From Cheiracanthium punctorium (taxonomy: Eukaryota; Arthropoda; Arachnida; Araneae; Cheiracanthiidae), in contig JAWZYV010017493.1 in assembly GCA_038373885.1 (NCBI GenBank), forward strand, positions 1,178,001 to 1,242,000: 64,000 nucleotides of DNA, given 5' to 3'. How positions within the stretch are numbered: position 1 is the first letter of the stretch; every line of letters begins with the position of its first letter. The position numbers and the translations under genes are program-made. The notes beneath the pieces were generated by a model, which had not been told where the DNA came from, did no database searches, and worked only from the letters and a program-made list of their open reading frames with translations. Positions 22,801 to 32,893 of this stretch are shown here, in pieces.

Positions 22801-23518
22801 TAATTTTAGACAATTCTTCTAGGTTGAAGAAACACCCAATTAAATGGACAGTTCGTTTAAATGTTCTAAGAGTTTTTTTTTAACCTCTGGATACTTTCAT
22901 GTCAAAGAAGCTAAATGTGAGCTAAGTAGAGAAATACTGTTTAGATAAAATAACTGAATACTATGAAACACGTTAAGGAAAATTTACGCTATCAGAAAAA
23001 AAAAAATCTATCGCATATCAATAAGAGTCTCAAGGGGTCATAAGGAGGGGGAGGGGGCTGCATCTCCTGAAAACAGGCCAAGCAAATGAAGTAAAATTTA
23101 ATACCATGATAGGATTTTATACTAATTAAACAATTAATTTCTAGTTCTTTTCAAATGTCAAAATATTTTGAGATTTTGCAAAAAATATATAAATTTTTGT
23201 TTCTTAGCTGGTTTGAAGAAGCTCCAGTTCATGAAATGAAATATAGTAGCTTATGATGTTACTTTATTTAAAGAACAGACTTTAAATTCTCATAAAGTTT
23301 TGAACATAATTTGCGATCTTAGTAAAATGGCTTCAATTTCAACAGCACAATATGATTTCCAGTATTTGAAATTGTTGGTGATATATTTCCTGATGTGGCA
23401 GAAAACGACACACTATTAAATAGAAATTGAAACGAATCGAAATTAAATATGCGATTTAATGAAGCACTTTTCATACAACAGAATATAAATTTTGATTAAA
23501 ATAAAATGTAGAGCATGA
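19801..23518. other. Featureless AT-rich stretch
   Basis: About 3.7 kb without a recognisable gene, RNA or transposon end. Frames of 60-72 codons show no domain. GGAGGGGGAGGGGG occurs at about 23044-23057. Confidence 0.45.
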
Positions 23519-23526
23519 CACCTAGC

Positions 23527-23691
23527 CAGAGGCGTAGCCACGGGGGGGTTAGGGGGTCATGACCCCCCCATGAGGAATTTTTTGCCATACAAAATGTATA
23601 TTCTTCACTCCCTTGTCACACACATGTATGCATGTATGTGAGTTGCAGTAGTCGTAACCCCCCCCATGAAAAATTTCTGGCTACGCCCCTG
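23527..23691. mobile_element. hAT MITE, 165 bp, perfect 8-bp duplication
   Basis: Left end CAGAGGCGTAGCCACGGGG, right end TTCTGGCTACGCCCCTG, inverted termini of the abundant CAGNGGCGTAGCC type. The flanks are identical: CACCTAGC at 23519-23526 and 23692-23699. The interior contains C-rich and G-rich blocks that can pair (GGGGGGGTTAGGGGGTCAT with ATGACCCCCC nearby). Confidence 0.92.
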
Positions 23692-23699
23692 CACCTAGC

Positions 23700-26600
23700 C
23701 TATATTAAACCTAAATAAAGCATGTTTTTTCTGAAACTACAACACTTTGTGAAGCAGTTGACATGTACATTTACATAATTTATGTCTCCCCACTTGAACC
23801 TAATTGTTTCAACTTAAATTATGTATGTTCTTACCGATGTATTGTGTTCAGGAGAATTTTCTTTTCTTTTCTCATTCTTTCTACCTCATAATTTAAAACA
23901 CGTAAAAATGTTCCCGTATGATTTTTTATTGAAAAGAGAAACATATTTTCTCGTGCAAAGAACGGTCACTCAGCAAGCCACAAAGAAAGAAGAGAGTGCT
24001 TTAATACACGCACATACACGAAAAACATAACTTATCTGAGAAAAATTAAACAAATTTGTACGTAAGCATAATTGATTATTTAGTTTGTGAAATATCCGTT
24101 TCAGTATTGTGGCAATACGAGTATGGCAGTCCGCCGATAGTTACTGAAATCAGTTTGCGAAATTTTAATGACTAGGGCTAAACTGTAAGATTTTAATTGA
24201 TTAAAATGTGTAATTTTTTTTAATCCCATGTCAAGTAATGGCTAGAGACAGTACTTACTATACCGCGTTTGTCGTGCCATATCCAATTTTGCGAATATTT
24301 GGTATTTGCAATATCAGTACCATCTTTTCCGAATTAATCACTATGTATAAATTTTCATTATCAAAATTTAACATATAACAATCCAAATTATTTATCAAAA
24401 GTTTGGTTGTGCATCTTTCATGTTTTTGTCAGCCTCTCATGTTTCACGCCAGCCTTTTGAAAGACGTATAATCTGGGCTTTACTGAATAATTACTGCATT
24501 CTAGGAAAATTATTTGTTTTTTTTAATGAATTTTTCATTCGATAACCGTATGTTGTGATCCAAAATGATCCCCCCCCCCCTTTTTAGCGTGCACTTATAG
24601 AAATAATTTAGGTAAAAACCTGCAAGTCATTATATCTTCACGCTCTTAAATGAGATAGTGCAGTTGCTCTTCCCAATAAGTAACCAAAGACAATTAAGAT
24701 TAGCATGATGGACAACATGATTACGTTCATTAATATTAAAAGGAAAATTGGAATGTTTGTGTTTTAAATACATCTGATAATTTTTAATATATATGAAAAA
24801 AGTAAGTAAAGAGGCCACCTGTCTACAAGTGGCAATTTCACTTTACAAACAGCACATTTTTCCGGCTTTATAAGGTGACCATCTTTACAAGGGGACCACA
24901 TTTGTTTTTCCAGAGGGTGGTCAAATTACACAGGTTCCATTGTATATGTCTGTTATAAATACATTTTTTATGCTTAATTTTAAGAGGATAAAGCTCTGCT
25001 CCTTGTTGGAACAATATATACGTGAAATACAGTTCTTAAATACAATTTAAATTTAGTGTTCATAAAATAAAAATATTTACAGTTTATATACTTTGAAACA
25101 TAAGCACTACAATGAACCACCAAAGATGTTTGAAAATCCATATATTAGCGTGTTCTACAGTTATTTTATTGATTTTTGAAAAGTTATGATTTCGTGCAAG
25201 AAGTTGTTACCGGCATGATCCACTCAATTTGCAACATCGATTGCTAATTATCTCACAGCGGTTAGAGAAGTACTCTCATTATGTTCCAGTTCAACTCGTT
25301 GCTACGATGCTAATTGCAAGAAAAAAAATTAAAAAAAAGTCATCGAGACGCCACAAAACTTGAAAGCCAGAAGTTCAGCTGCGCGCTGAAAGTATGGGAA
25401 AGTCCGCAAAAACTGTCACTGTCACCAGGTCGTTTCATGACTATCACAGGACTCGGGCACGTGTTCGCTCCGGGCTTGAATACGTCAGTTATGACAAATG
25501 GACAGCGCGTTTCATAATGCCCACGCTCGGACAACAAGTTACATGTTTGCTAATCGTGACACAAAGTATGAATCCGCTAATTAATGAGTCATATTGTCGT
25601 TAGCAACGAGACGTAAGTTTTTTTCGACGTGTGGATGATCTTCTCCAAGAAATCCATATAATGGTAAAGTCTTAGAGGAGGAAGATTCAACAGTTGGACG
25701 TTTCACGTGTTAAGGAAGCTAGAAAATGCTTCTGAAAGACGTGGGATTGTAGATGTGTGGAACGAAATTTTAATCTTTTAACCATTTCAAATATGGTTAA
25801 ATAATTTCTCTCGTGTGAATTTTGTAGATCATTATTTTCTCTACAAAATTTGTTGGAGAACTTTTACTGTACAATGAAGAGTTACCAAGTTATTGTGATG
25901 TAAAATCGAAAGAAACTTCGTCAAGGTCGAAATTTTAGCCGTTTTAGTGAGCTTCAGAGCTTTATTATTAGAGATCGTAGACAAAAAAAAAAAACTTCAA
26001 ATACGAGATTTGGAGGAAATTTTACCTTCTGCAAGTCGTGAATTGACTTTTTTGCGCTAAAATGTGCTAAAAATAAGCTATAGACGAAAAAATGAAAAAA
26101 GTCAAGTTTTGAACGTTTTTGCTCATTAAAACTTTTGTCTTACGAGGCAGAAAACTTGGTTTTAATTACCAACAGCATACCGAACACGAATGAAAAGAAA
26201 ACATTATACCTTATTTTTTTGCAAGGTGAACTCTTCTCACACTAAGCATAAACTGTACTAATAGGTATGCAAAGGGTTAACGAATATTTATACTTATATG
26301 GTAATAGTAAATTAGTATGAACATTATAACAACATAGTCTGGAGCTAATCAACGAAGTACAGAGAAATTTAAAAAAATCAAGAGATTTTGTTTTAGAAAT
26401 TGGTGGACAATCTTTTGCATGCTCTAACAGTCAACATTATTGTTGCATAGAGAAAAAAAAAATCTCCTTTTTTCCAGCATTGTAACGTGAATCGGTTTTT
26501 AAGTAACAATACTTTTCTGAGGATTTGTTCCTTTCTTTTAAGTCATCTTTTCGCTAATAAAACCTTACAGCGTCCAGTAGAACTATCTGTATTGGTTTTC

Positions 26601-27344
26601 TTTTTCGTCTTCCTTTATCTAGAATAGCTTAATTTTAACTGTTCTATTACAACATTTTGTATTCTACTTACAATATACGTAATACAGGTATCTGCTGCTA
26701 TTTTGTTGACAAGGTACCGGACCAAAAATAGAATATCAAGTTCAATTCCTAGCGAAAAAAAGTCTCTTTATTTATGAGAAACGTATGAACATTTGTACAG
26801 CAGAAAGTTTTCTTCGTAGTTATTAAGACTTTGTGATGAGCTGTCAAAACTTACTTCATCTTTTTAAAGTGATCTAAGATGTCGAGAGACCTGTAACGGA
26901 AAAGCCCAGAGGATGTAGTGAACACACACCTTCTGTAGGAGAAGTTGGGGTACAATGAAACAAAATTTACTAATTTTTTTGTTCGTGCACGTTCACAAAT
27001 TTGCACGAACAAAAATTGAATTAATGGGCACTTTTAATCTACTCTTTTACCCATTGAAACGAATTTTTATGAGTTTGTAAATATCATCTTCATTTTTAAA
27101 AATTTACAAAAGGTAAATGTCTGCCAGTGTTTTATTGTACCCCATATAAAGGGGTACAATGAAACACTTACCAACACTTCACAAACACTCAAATAGTAAG
27201 AGTCAAAATTTAAATTTCAGCATATATGTTTTGTGTACATTTATAATAAACATTAGTGAGACATAAATATGAAGTTTAAATGGAAAAAACAAAATTAATT
27301 AAACTGTTATAGCCTAAGATGAAAACAGAATATTTTATTAGAGG
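23700..27344. other. No gene; short motif repeats
   Basis: No coding region recognised. Complementary frames at 25314-25603 are the only GC-richer island, and neither strand shows a domain. GGGGTACAATGAAAC occurs at about 26948 and again at about 27165, with ATTGTACCCC between them, so a decayed inverted-repeat element is possible. Confidence 0.4.
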
Positions 27345-27815
27345 TTAGCCTATACTTTTCCATTTTGTATTAAATTTACTTAAATCAAATTCAAAAATTA
27401 GTATTTCTGCTTTCCTTTCTGTATCACTTGAAGGAACAAGACGTGGTAGTTTTGATACAATTTGAGATTTTTTCAAAAATTTATGTTTCCGGAGAACGCA
27501 CAAATTTAAGCTTGCACTCAGTCGTTTGACGTACAGCACTTCACATTCCGTTTGATTTATGTTTATTATATCCCCCAGAGTTCATTTATTTACATTTAAA
27601 TTCATCTTCCTTGATTAAAACATAATCATTTTGAGCGATACTGCTTGTGTCATACATGTTATGTGAAAATAGCTCATAATCTGTACAGTTTGATTGTTAG
27701 TTGAAAGACAATCTGAACTGTCATCATCTTTAGAGTCTGAAGTAGAAAGAATACGATTTATAAACAATTCCTTGTTGACTTTATGTGTTCTATGGAGATA
27801 TCAATCTAAGTATTT
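27345..27815 (-). pseudogene. Relic resembling a transposase C-terminus
   Basis: Minus-strand fragments read RTHKVNKELFINRIL, then an acidic-serine stretch (TSDSKDDDSSDCLSTN), then, after a stop and a frame change, EVLYVKRLSASLNLC and SQIVSKLPRLV. The last part resembles the short C-terminal segment (FLKR...IVxKLPxP) I associate with jerky/pogo-like transposases; this is a weak match by eye. Stops and frame changes make it non-functional. It lies beside the left arm of the large inverted repeat. Confidence 0.25.
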
Positions 27816-28234
27816 AAGAGGCATTGCAAGAGCAAATCGGGAGAAAAAAAGAAAAAAGTTTTCATCACCATCTCAGAATTTCATGAATTTTTTTTTCTAG
27901 TGTTGCCTTAACCAAGGAAAGAACAAATCTGAAATATTTTTCATTTACCTCTTTTAGTTTTGGAGCTATGGGGGGTCAAAGTACCCCAGACGAGTGACGT
28001 ACAAATGATTTAGGGCCATTTTTGCCACTTTATTGACTTGACTGTGACTAGCTCAGAGGTGTTTCAGAGAATTTTTTCTTTTTATCCTGTAATATACCTT
28101 GGATATTAACATCTCAAATTGAAAATTCATTCGAAACTAGTCAGAGCCCCCAAATAACCCCCCCCCCTACATACCCCCAATTTCATAAAAAATACAGTTT
28201 TAAGAATGCTTTAAATCTTGGCTCTGACGTGATG

Positions 28235-28275
<41 letters not shown>

Positions 28276-28790
28276 ACAGCGCAGTTATAAAGTGAATCCA
28301 ATACTAAAATTTCTGAAGCCCCCCCCCCCACAGGGCCCCTCTGTACGGGGCCCCAAACATGGCCCTTAACGCCAATTTATGCAATTTCGGAGCATTGGTA
28401 CAGCTGAAGCTGACTTCCCACAGGAGAAATATTGGCATGGATATGTAGTATCAACATAGTAGTTTCATATTACGAAAAAAACATTTTTTGTAGGCACAAC
28501 TGTTTCCAAGAAAAATCTTCAAAAGTACCTCCCTATTTGGGAAATTTCGCTGGCACGCATGGGGACGTTACTTTTAGAAGCTTAATCGACTGTAGCAATA
28601 TTGAAAATTAACTTATTAAGCATATATCACAAATATATCCTCCATACATCACAAGTAGTTCTTTTACAGGGGCACTCATAAGAATTACATTACGCTGTAT
28701 GGGGATTTCTGCACTACTGAACTGATTCGAAATTTTTTTTCACTGATAGAAAGCTACACTAACTCTCAAAATAATTCGTAAACATTATCG
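27815..28790 (+). repeat. Large diverged inverted repeat, left arm
   Basis: Matches the reverse complement of 30393-31497. Shared landmarks include GCATTGCAAGAGCAAATC, ATCTCAGAATTTCATGA, CCCAGACGAGTGACGTA, ACCCCCAATTTCATAAAA, ACAGTTTTAAGAATGCTTTA, AACATGGCCCTTAACGCC, TTGGCATGGATATGTAGTA and ATCACAAATATATCCTCCAT. Divergence and indels are considerable, so it is older than the 1.2-3.9 kb inverted repeat. Confidence 0.8.
28239..28273. repeat. Poly(T) run, 35 bp
   Basis: Homopolymer inside the left arm, absent from the right arm, so it expanded after the duplication. Confidence 0.95.
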
Positions 28791-28812
28791 TAACTGTCAC
28801 CATTCTCCAAAT

Positions 28813-28814
<2 letters not shown>

Positions 28815-28844
<30 letters not shown>
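28815..28844. repeat. Poly(A) run, 30 bp
   Basis: Homopolymer just beyond the left arm, beside the unit GATAGAAAGCTACACTA that belongs to the about 150-bp repeat family (see 30393). Confidence 0.95.
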
Positions 28845-28846
<2 letters not shown>

Positions 28847-29417
28847 AAATTGATTTACTTTACATATACCATGTATTATACTTCATTTAAAATAAACAAA
28901 AAGTAAATAATATTGTGAATAAAAAAAAATTGTCGAAATTCTACGTCATTTATTTCTGACTTGTATACTATTTTACAACAAAATTCTCAAGGACAAATTC
29001 TCAGGTTATTTACATATTTTTATTATAGTCTGTTGTATTGTTTATTGTGGGCTGCTTTGATACTTTTTATGTTGGCAATCGTAAATAGAATAACAGAGCA
29101 AATTTCTTTGGACAAAAAAATATCCTGTCTGTAGTAACTGTTTTTATGTCATCTCGTCGTGGCCATTTAATGAATGAGAGTCAGGTATTGTATGCAATTA
29201 TTTCATAGTAGCAGTCCCATCTACTTCTGATAAAGCGATGACCCTTCCACTGTAAAATAACTTTTTCCTATTCCACTGCCTAGTAAGAGTTCAGCTCAAT
29301 ATTACCAACTTCCTACTTTTTTTTACTGGCTTACAAAGAAAATTCTATATAAAAACAGAAATGATGTAAAATGCTGTATAATAAAAATATTTTATTTATA
29401 GAACATGTACAAATTTT
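28845..29417. other. No recognised feature
   Basis: AT-rich spacer between the left arm and the TTA-flanked element. Confidence 0.5.
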
Positions 29418-29420
29418 TTA

Positions 29421-30380
29421 TCCCAGACAGCACATAAGTTTAAAACAAGCTTGACATTTCTTTGAATTTGACGTATTAATACAAGCTTGAATAGTTCAAT
29501 TCATTTTAAGCTTGCAGCTAGCTTGGAGAAGTCATTTGAACTGCCAAGCTTGAATACAACTTGATTACTCCTTCATTTGGAAAGCCACATCCACATAACA
29601 AATAATTTGTCATCAGTCATAAATGTACTTGACCATAGAATTAAAAAAAAAAGATTCTATATTTACAAATATGGAAATTCTTCAAAATAAAATACAATTA
29701 TACTACGAAATTGATTTCAAAATCAGTCGTTTGTCTCGATTTTGGATAGTATTGCCCAACATGAGTGCTGCGATATTGAAAGTTTTAAAACGTGTGCTGC
29801 TTTTAAGTTTATATTATGCTTATTTACCTATTAGTAGAGTCTATAAACCACACATAACATTAATTTAATTTTGATTCATTCCATGGAAAAATAAAAGATG
29901 CACATCGGCATCGGGCAATACTGATCAATCTCGCCAAAAAACGGCATGACAACCATAACAGTCACTTCAAACTTTAGTCATATCAGCACGAGGCAGAGTG
30001 GCTGAATGGTTAGGACGCTGGCTTCCCAATCCTTAGGTCCCGATTTCGATCCCAGCCGCGAATGCTTGATGGAAACAGATTGAAATAACTTGAAATTTAA
30101 GCAAAGAGGGGAAAATGCGTGGAAAAAAAGAATATGTGGAGCGAGTTCGCCGACGGGCGCCCAGTGTATTTAGGAAATTTTTTTTAGGAAAATTTTTTAA
30201 ACTTAAAATTAAGCTTGCTATGTCAAGCTTAATGCAAGCTGGGCAAGTGTAAACTTGAACACTTGATTCAAGCCTGCATTAAGTTTACACGCTTGAAATT
30301 TTCAAGCTTAATTCAAGTTTATTGACTTGATAAGTCAAGCTTGCTGCAAGTTTGATGCAAGTTTGCTCTGCTATCTGGGA
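29421..30380. mobile_element. TTA-flanked DNA element with AAGCTT-rich ends
   Basis: Ends TCCCAGACAGCA (29421) and TGCTATCTGGGA (to 30380) are inverted repeats. Both are bounded by TTA (29418-29420 and 30381-30383), a 3-bp duplication that would fit PIF/Harbinger-like insertion. Both subterminal regions are crowded with CAAGCTTG-like palindromic motifs (for example 29450-29560 and 30210-30365). No transposase is present. A SINE sits inside. Confidence 0.65.
29990..30190 (+). mobile_element. tRNA-derived SINE inserted in the DNA element
   Basis: The head has a Pol III A box TGGCTGAATGG (29999-30009, full match to TRGYNNARNNG) and a B-box-like ATTTCGATCCC (30043-30053, 9 of 11), spaced as in a tRNA. 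The head reads like a Ser/Leu-type D arm, but the acceptor and anticodon stems do not close well, so it is not a functional tRNA gene. The body follows (ATGCTTGATGG, then TGTGGAGCGAGTTCGCCGAC) and ends near a TTTAGGAAATTTTTTTTAGG tract. Confidence 0.6.
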
Positions 30381-30392
30381 TTATACGAAGTA

Positions 30393-31497
30393 TTTTGAGT
30401 GCTCCTGTAAATTATACTACATGCATGAATTTTAGCATATATTACTCTCAAGAATAGTGTAGCTTTCAGTAAAAAAATCTTTAGAATCGGTTCAGTAGTT
30501 ACAGAGATGTCCATATAGCGTAATGTATTAGAATTCTTTTGAGTGTCCCTGTAAAATAACTGGTTATGCTGCATGCTGAAAGGTAGCCTATAATTATCAG
30601 GAATAGTGTAGCTTTCTATCAGTGAAAAAAAAAATTTCCAATCGGTTCTGTAGTTACAGAAATCCACACACAGCGTAATCTAATTCTTATGAGTGCCCCT
30701 GTAAACGAGCTATTTGTGATATATGGAGGATATATTTGTGATATATGCAGATTAAGTTAATTTTCAATATTGCTACAGTCGATTCAATTTCAAAAAGTAA
30801 CGCAGCAATGCCCCCATGGATGAATAAGTGGAATGTCCCAATTAGGGAGGTACTTTTTGGGATTTTTCTTGGAAACAGTTGTACTTTCAAAAAATGTTTT
30901 TTCATAACATGAAAGGACTATGTTGATACTACATCTCCATGCCAATAGTTCTCCTGTGGAGAGTCGGCATCAGCTGTAACAATCCATAAATTAGCGTTAA
31001 GGACCATGTTTGGGGCCCCGGCCCGAGAGGCCCCGGGCGGCCTTCCAAATTTTTTAACATTGGTTTCACTTTATATGAAGATATATAACTGCACTGTACA
31101 AAAATATTTTCTGTATCACGTCAGAGACAAGATTTAAAGCATTCTTAAAACTGTATTTTTTATGAAATTGGGGGTATTTGGGGGCTTTGACAATTTTCGA
31201 ATGAATTTTTAATTTGCGATATTAATAATCAAGGTACATTATTGGATAAAATGAAAAAATTCTCTAAAGCACCTCTGAGCCAGACGCAGTCGAGACAATT
31301 AAAGTCGCAAAAACGGCCCTAAATTATTTCTACGTCACTCGTCTGGGGTAGCTTCAAAACTAAAAGAGATAAATAAAAAATATGCCAGTTTTGTTCTTTC
31401 CTTGGGTAAGGCAACGCAAGAAAAAAAAATCATGAAATTCTGAGATGGTGAGGGAAACGCCCTGCCTGATTTGCCCCTGCAATGCCACTTAATAATA
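30393..31497 (-). repeat. Large inverted repeat, right arm, with ~150-bp tandem units
   Basis: Reverse-complement partner of 27815-28790. Its inner end contains about two and a half head-to-tail units starting near 30393, 30537 and 30686 (TTTTGAGTG(C/T)(T/C)CCTGTAAA...), each with GAATAGTGTAGCTTTC and ATCGGTTC(A/T)GTAGTTACAGA. The left arm has only one such unit. The same units recur at 39356-39610. GGGGCCCCGGCCCGAGAGGC at about 31012-31031 is locally very GC-rich. Confidence 0.75.
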
Positions 31498-31944
31498 ACA
31501 TCTTTATTTTAAGTGAATGCATTCACCCGGGTTAAAATGGAATATGTTTCATTCAATACCCCAAATTGAGGCTACAAACTAAATGAATTTTTACTAATTT
31601 CTGATATTTATTTTTTTTAATTCTAGCTTTGAAAGTATGAAGACCACACCATAGTGATCACTAGACCACGGATTATATGCACTTAAAAAGTGACAAAATA
31701 TGCATGCAAATATGCATCAAAAAATTTTAAATTTGCACTAAAAATCTAAAAATAAGCACCAAATACCTGAAAAAATATTCACATATTAACAGAAAAAAAC
31801 GTATTTACTTCTAAAAGTATTTTCTATCACTACCTTGCATATGACACATTTTTTTTTCTCTGAAACTTCAAAACATCATGAAAGACAGAATGAGAAATTT
31901 TTATTAACAATCTTAATGATATGTAATATGAATTAAAACTGCTT

Positions 31945-32415
31945 TCAGTAATTTTTGTTGAAATACACAATTGAGTGTTTTTCTAAATTTACAATAGTAA
32001 GGCTTTGTCTTTTATCATCTAAAATAATTTTATAATCTGAAAATGCTCTTTCAATATCAACGAATGTCACTGGACAGTATGTATATTTCGCTTTGGAGGG
32101 TTCTACTTTTTCCGGTAATTCACTCCCCTCACTATTAATAAAATTATTTATTTTATTCACTGCCAAAAATCCCGAACTTTTATTTAAAATAAATTTCAGT
32201 TTCTCATTCATTTCTTCTCCTAATGACTCTGGAATCTTACTAACGCATTCCTGTACTTTTACATCACTCTGAAGCAGATTTTGATATTCTAATTTTGTGA
32301 TGTCTGATGTTAAGAAGGAAAAATGTGTTTCGATTATCGATAGACCTTTTCGGATGGACTTATCGCTAAGCATTTCTTCCGCAGTGAAAATAGTAGAAGA
32401 ATCGACGCTGTCCAA
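31945..32415 (-). pseudogene. hAT transposase, C-terminal fragment
   Basis: A 156-codon frame. The last 50 residues (YCPVTFVDIERAFSDYKIIL, then DDKRQSLTIVNLEKHSIVYF) match the conserved C-terminal hAT dimerisation region, whose core pattern is PxxSxxxERxFSxxxxxLxxxRxxLxxxNLE. The upstream hundred residues are compatible with the preceding helical region. The BED zinc finger and the first part of the RNase H-like domain are missing, as expected for an element only 1.2 kb long, so the initiating Met is probably not the native start. It cannot encode an active transposase. The repeat-flanked ends show the copy was once mobilised by a complete relative. Confidence 0.75.
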
Positions 32416-32754
32416 AGCATCTTTTATGGAGTAACTACATCTTTTATGGAGTTAGGTCTTGTCCATAATCCGAAGTCCACGTCTTCATCAGCGTTAGCAT
32501 ACTTGCTTTCATTCTAGCTGTTTCTGAAATTTTAATATATAGGCTGACTTAATTTAAATTGTTGCAAATACACACGAAAAAAAATTGAAGGCGTATATGC
32601 TATTTTCCTGGGACCTGAGGTTGTATAAATTTTTCAAAGCGTGGGACTTAAAAAGTTAAATAAAAAACAATACTGAAAAGAAGATAAAAAAATGTTACAA
32701 ATTCAAAGCTAAAGAGATTGAAACATGCATCCAACAGAGAAAATGCGTCATTTT

Positions 32755-32862
32755 ATGTAAAATCATCAAAAACACCTGAAATATGCAGTCGCTTGCAAAC
32801 ACCTGAAATATGCAGTCGGTAAAATCATCAAAAACACCTGAAATATGCAGTTGCAAAAATGC
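32755..32862. repeat. Subterminal tandem units in the hAT element
   Basis: ACACCTGAAATATGCAGT occurs three times (about 32772, 32800 and 32834), two of them preceded by AAAATCATCAAAA. Such repeats near hAT ends commonly bind transposase. Confidence 0.8.
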
Positions 32863-32893
32863 GATTGTATATAATCCGTGGTCTGGTGATCAC

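Larger units (their letters stand above)
31662..32885 (-). mobile_element. hAT transposon, internally deleted, 1.2 kb
   Basis: Termini TAGACCACGGATTATATGC (31662-31680) and the complement of CAGACCACGGATTATATAC (to 32885) are inverted repeats. Both are flanked by a perfect 8-bp duplication, GTGATCAC (31654-31661 and 32886-32893), which is itself a palindrome. Subterminal ATATGCA motifs recur at both ends (AATATGCATGCAAATATGC near 31700; tandem GAAATATGCAGT units near 32780-32850). It carries a C-terminal transposase fragment on the minus strand. Confidence 0.9.

Noticed and set aside
25314..25603. Overlapping frames on both strands in a GC-richer island
   Set aside because: Neither strand shows a recognisable domain, start context or repeat partner.
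29990..30060. Functional tRNA gene
   Set aside because: Promoter boxes present but the acceptor and anticodon stems do not close; it is followed by a SINE body.
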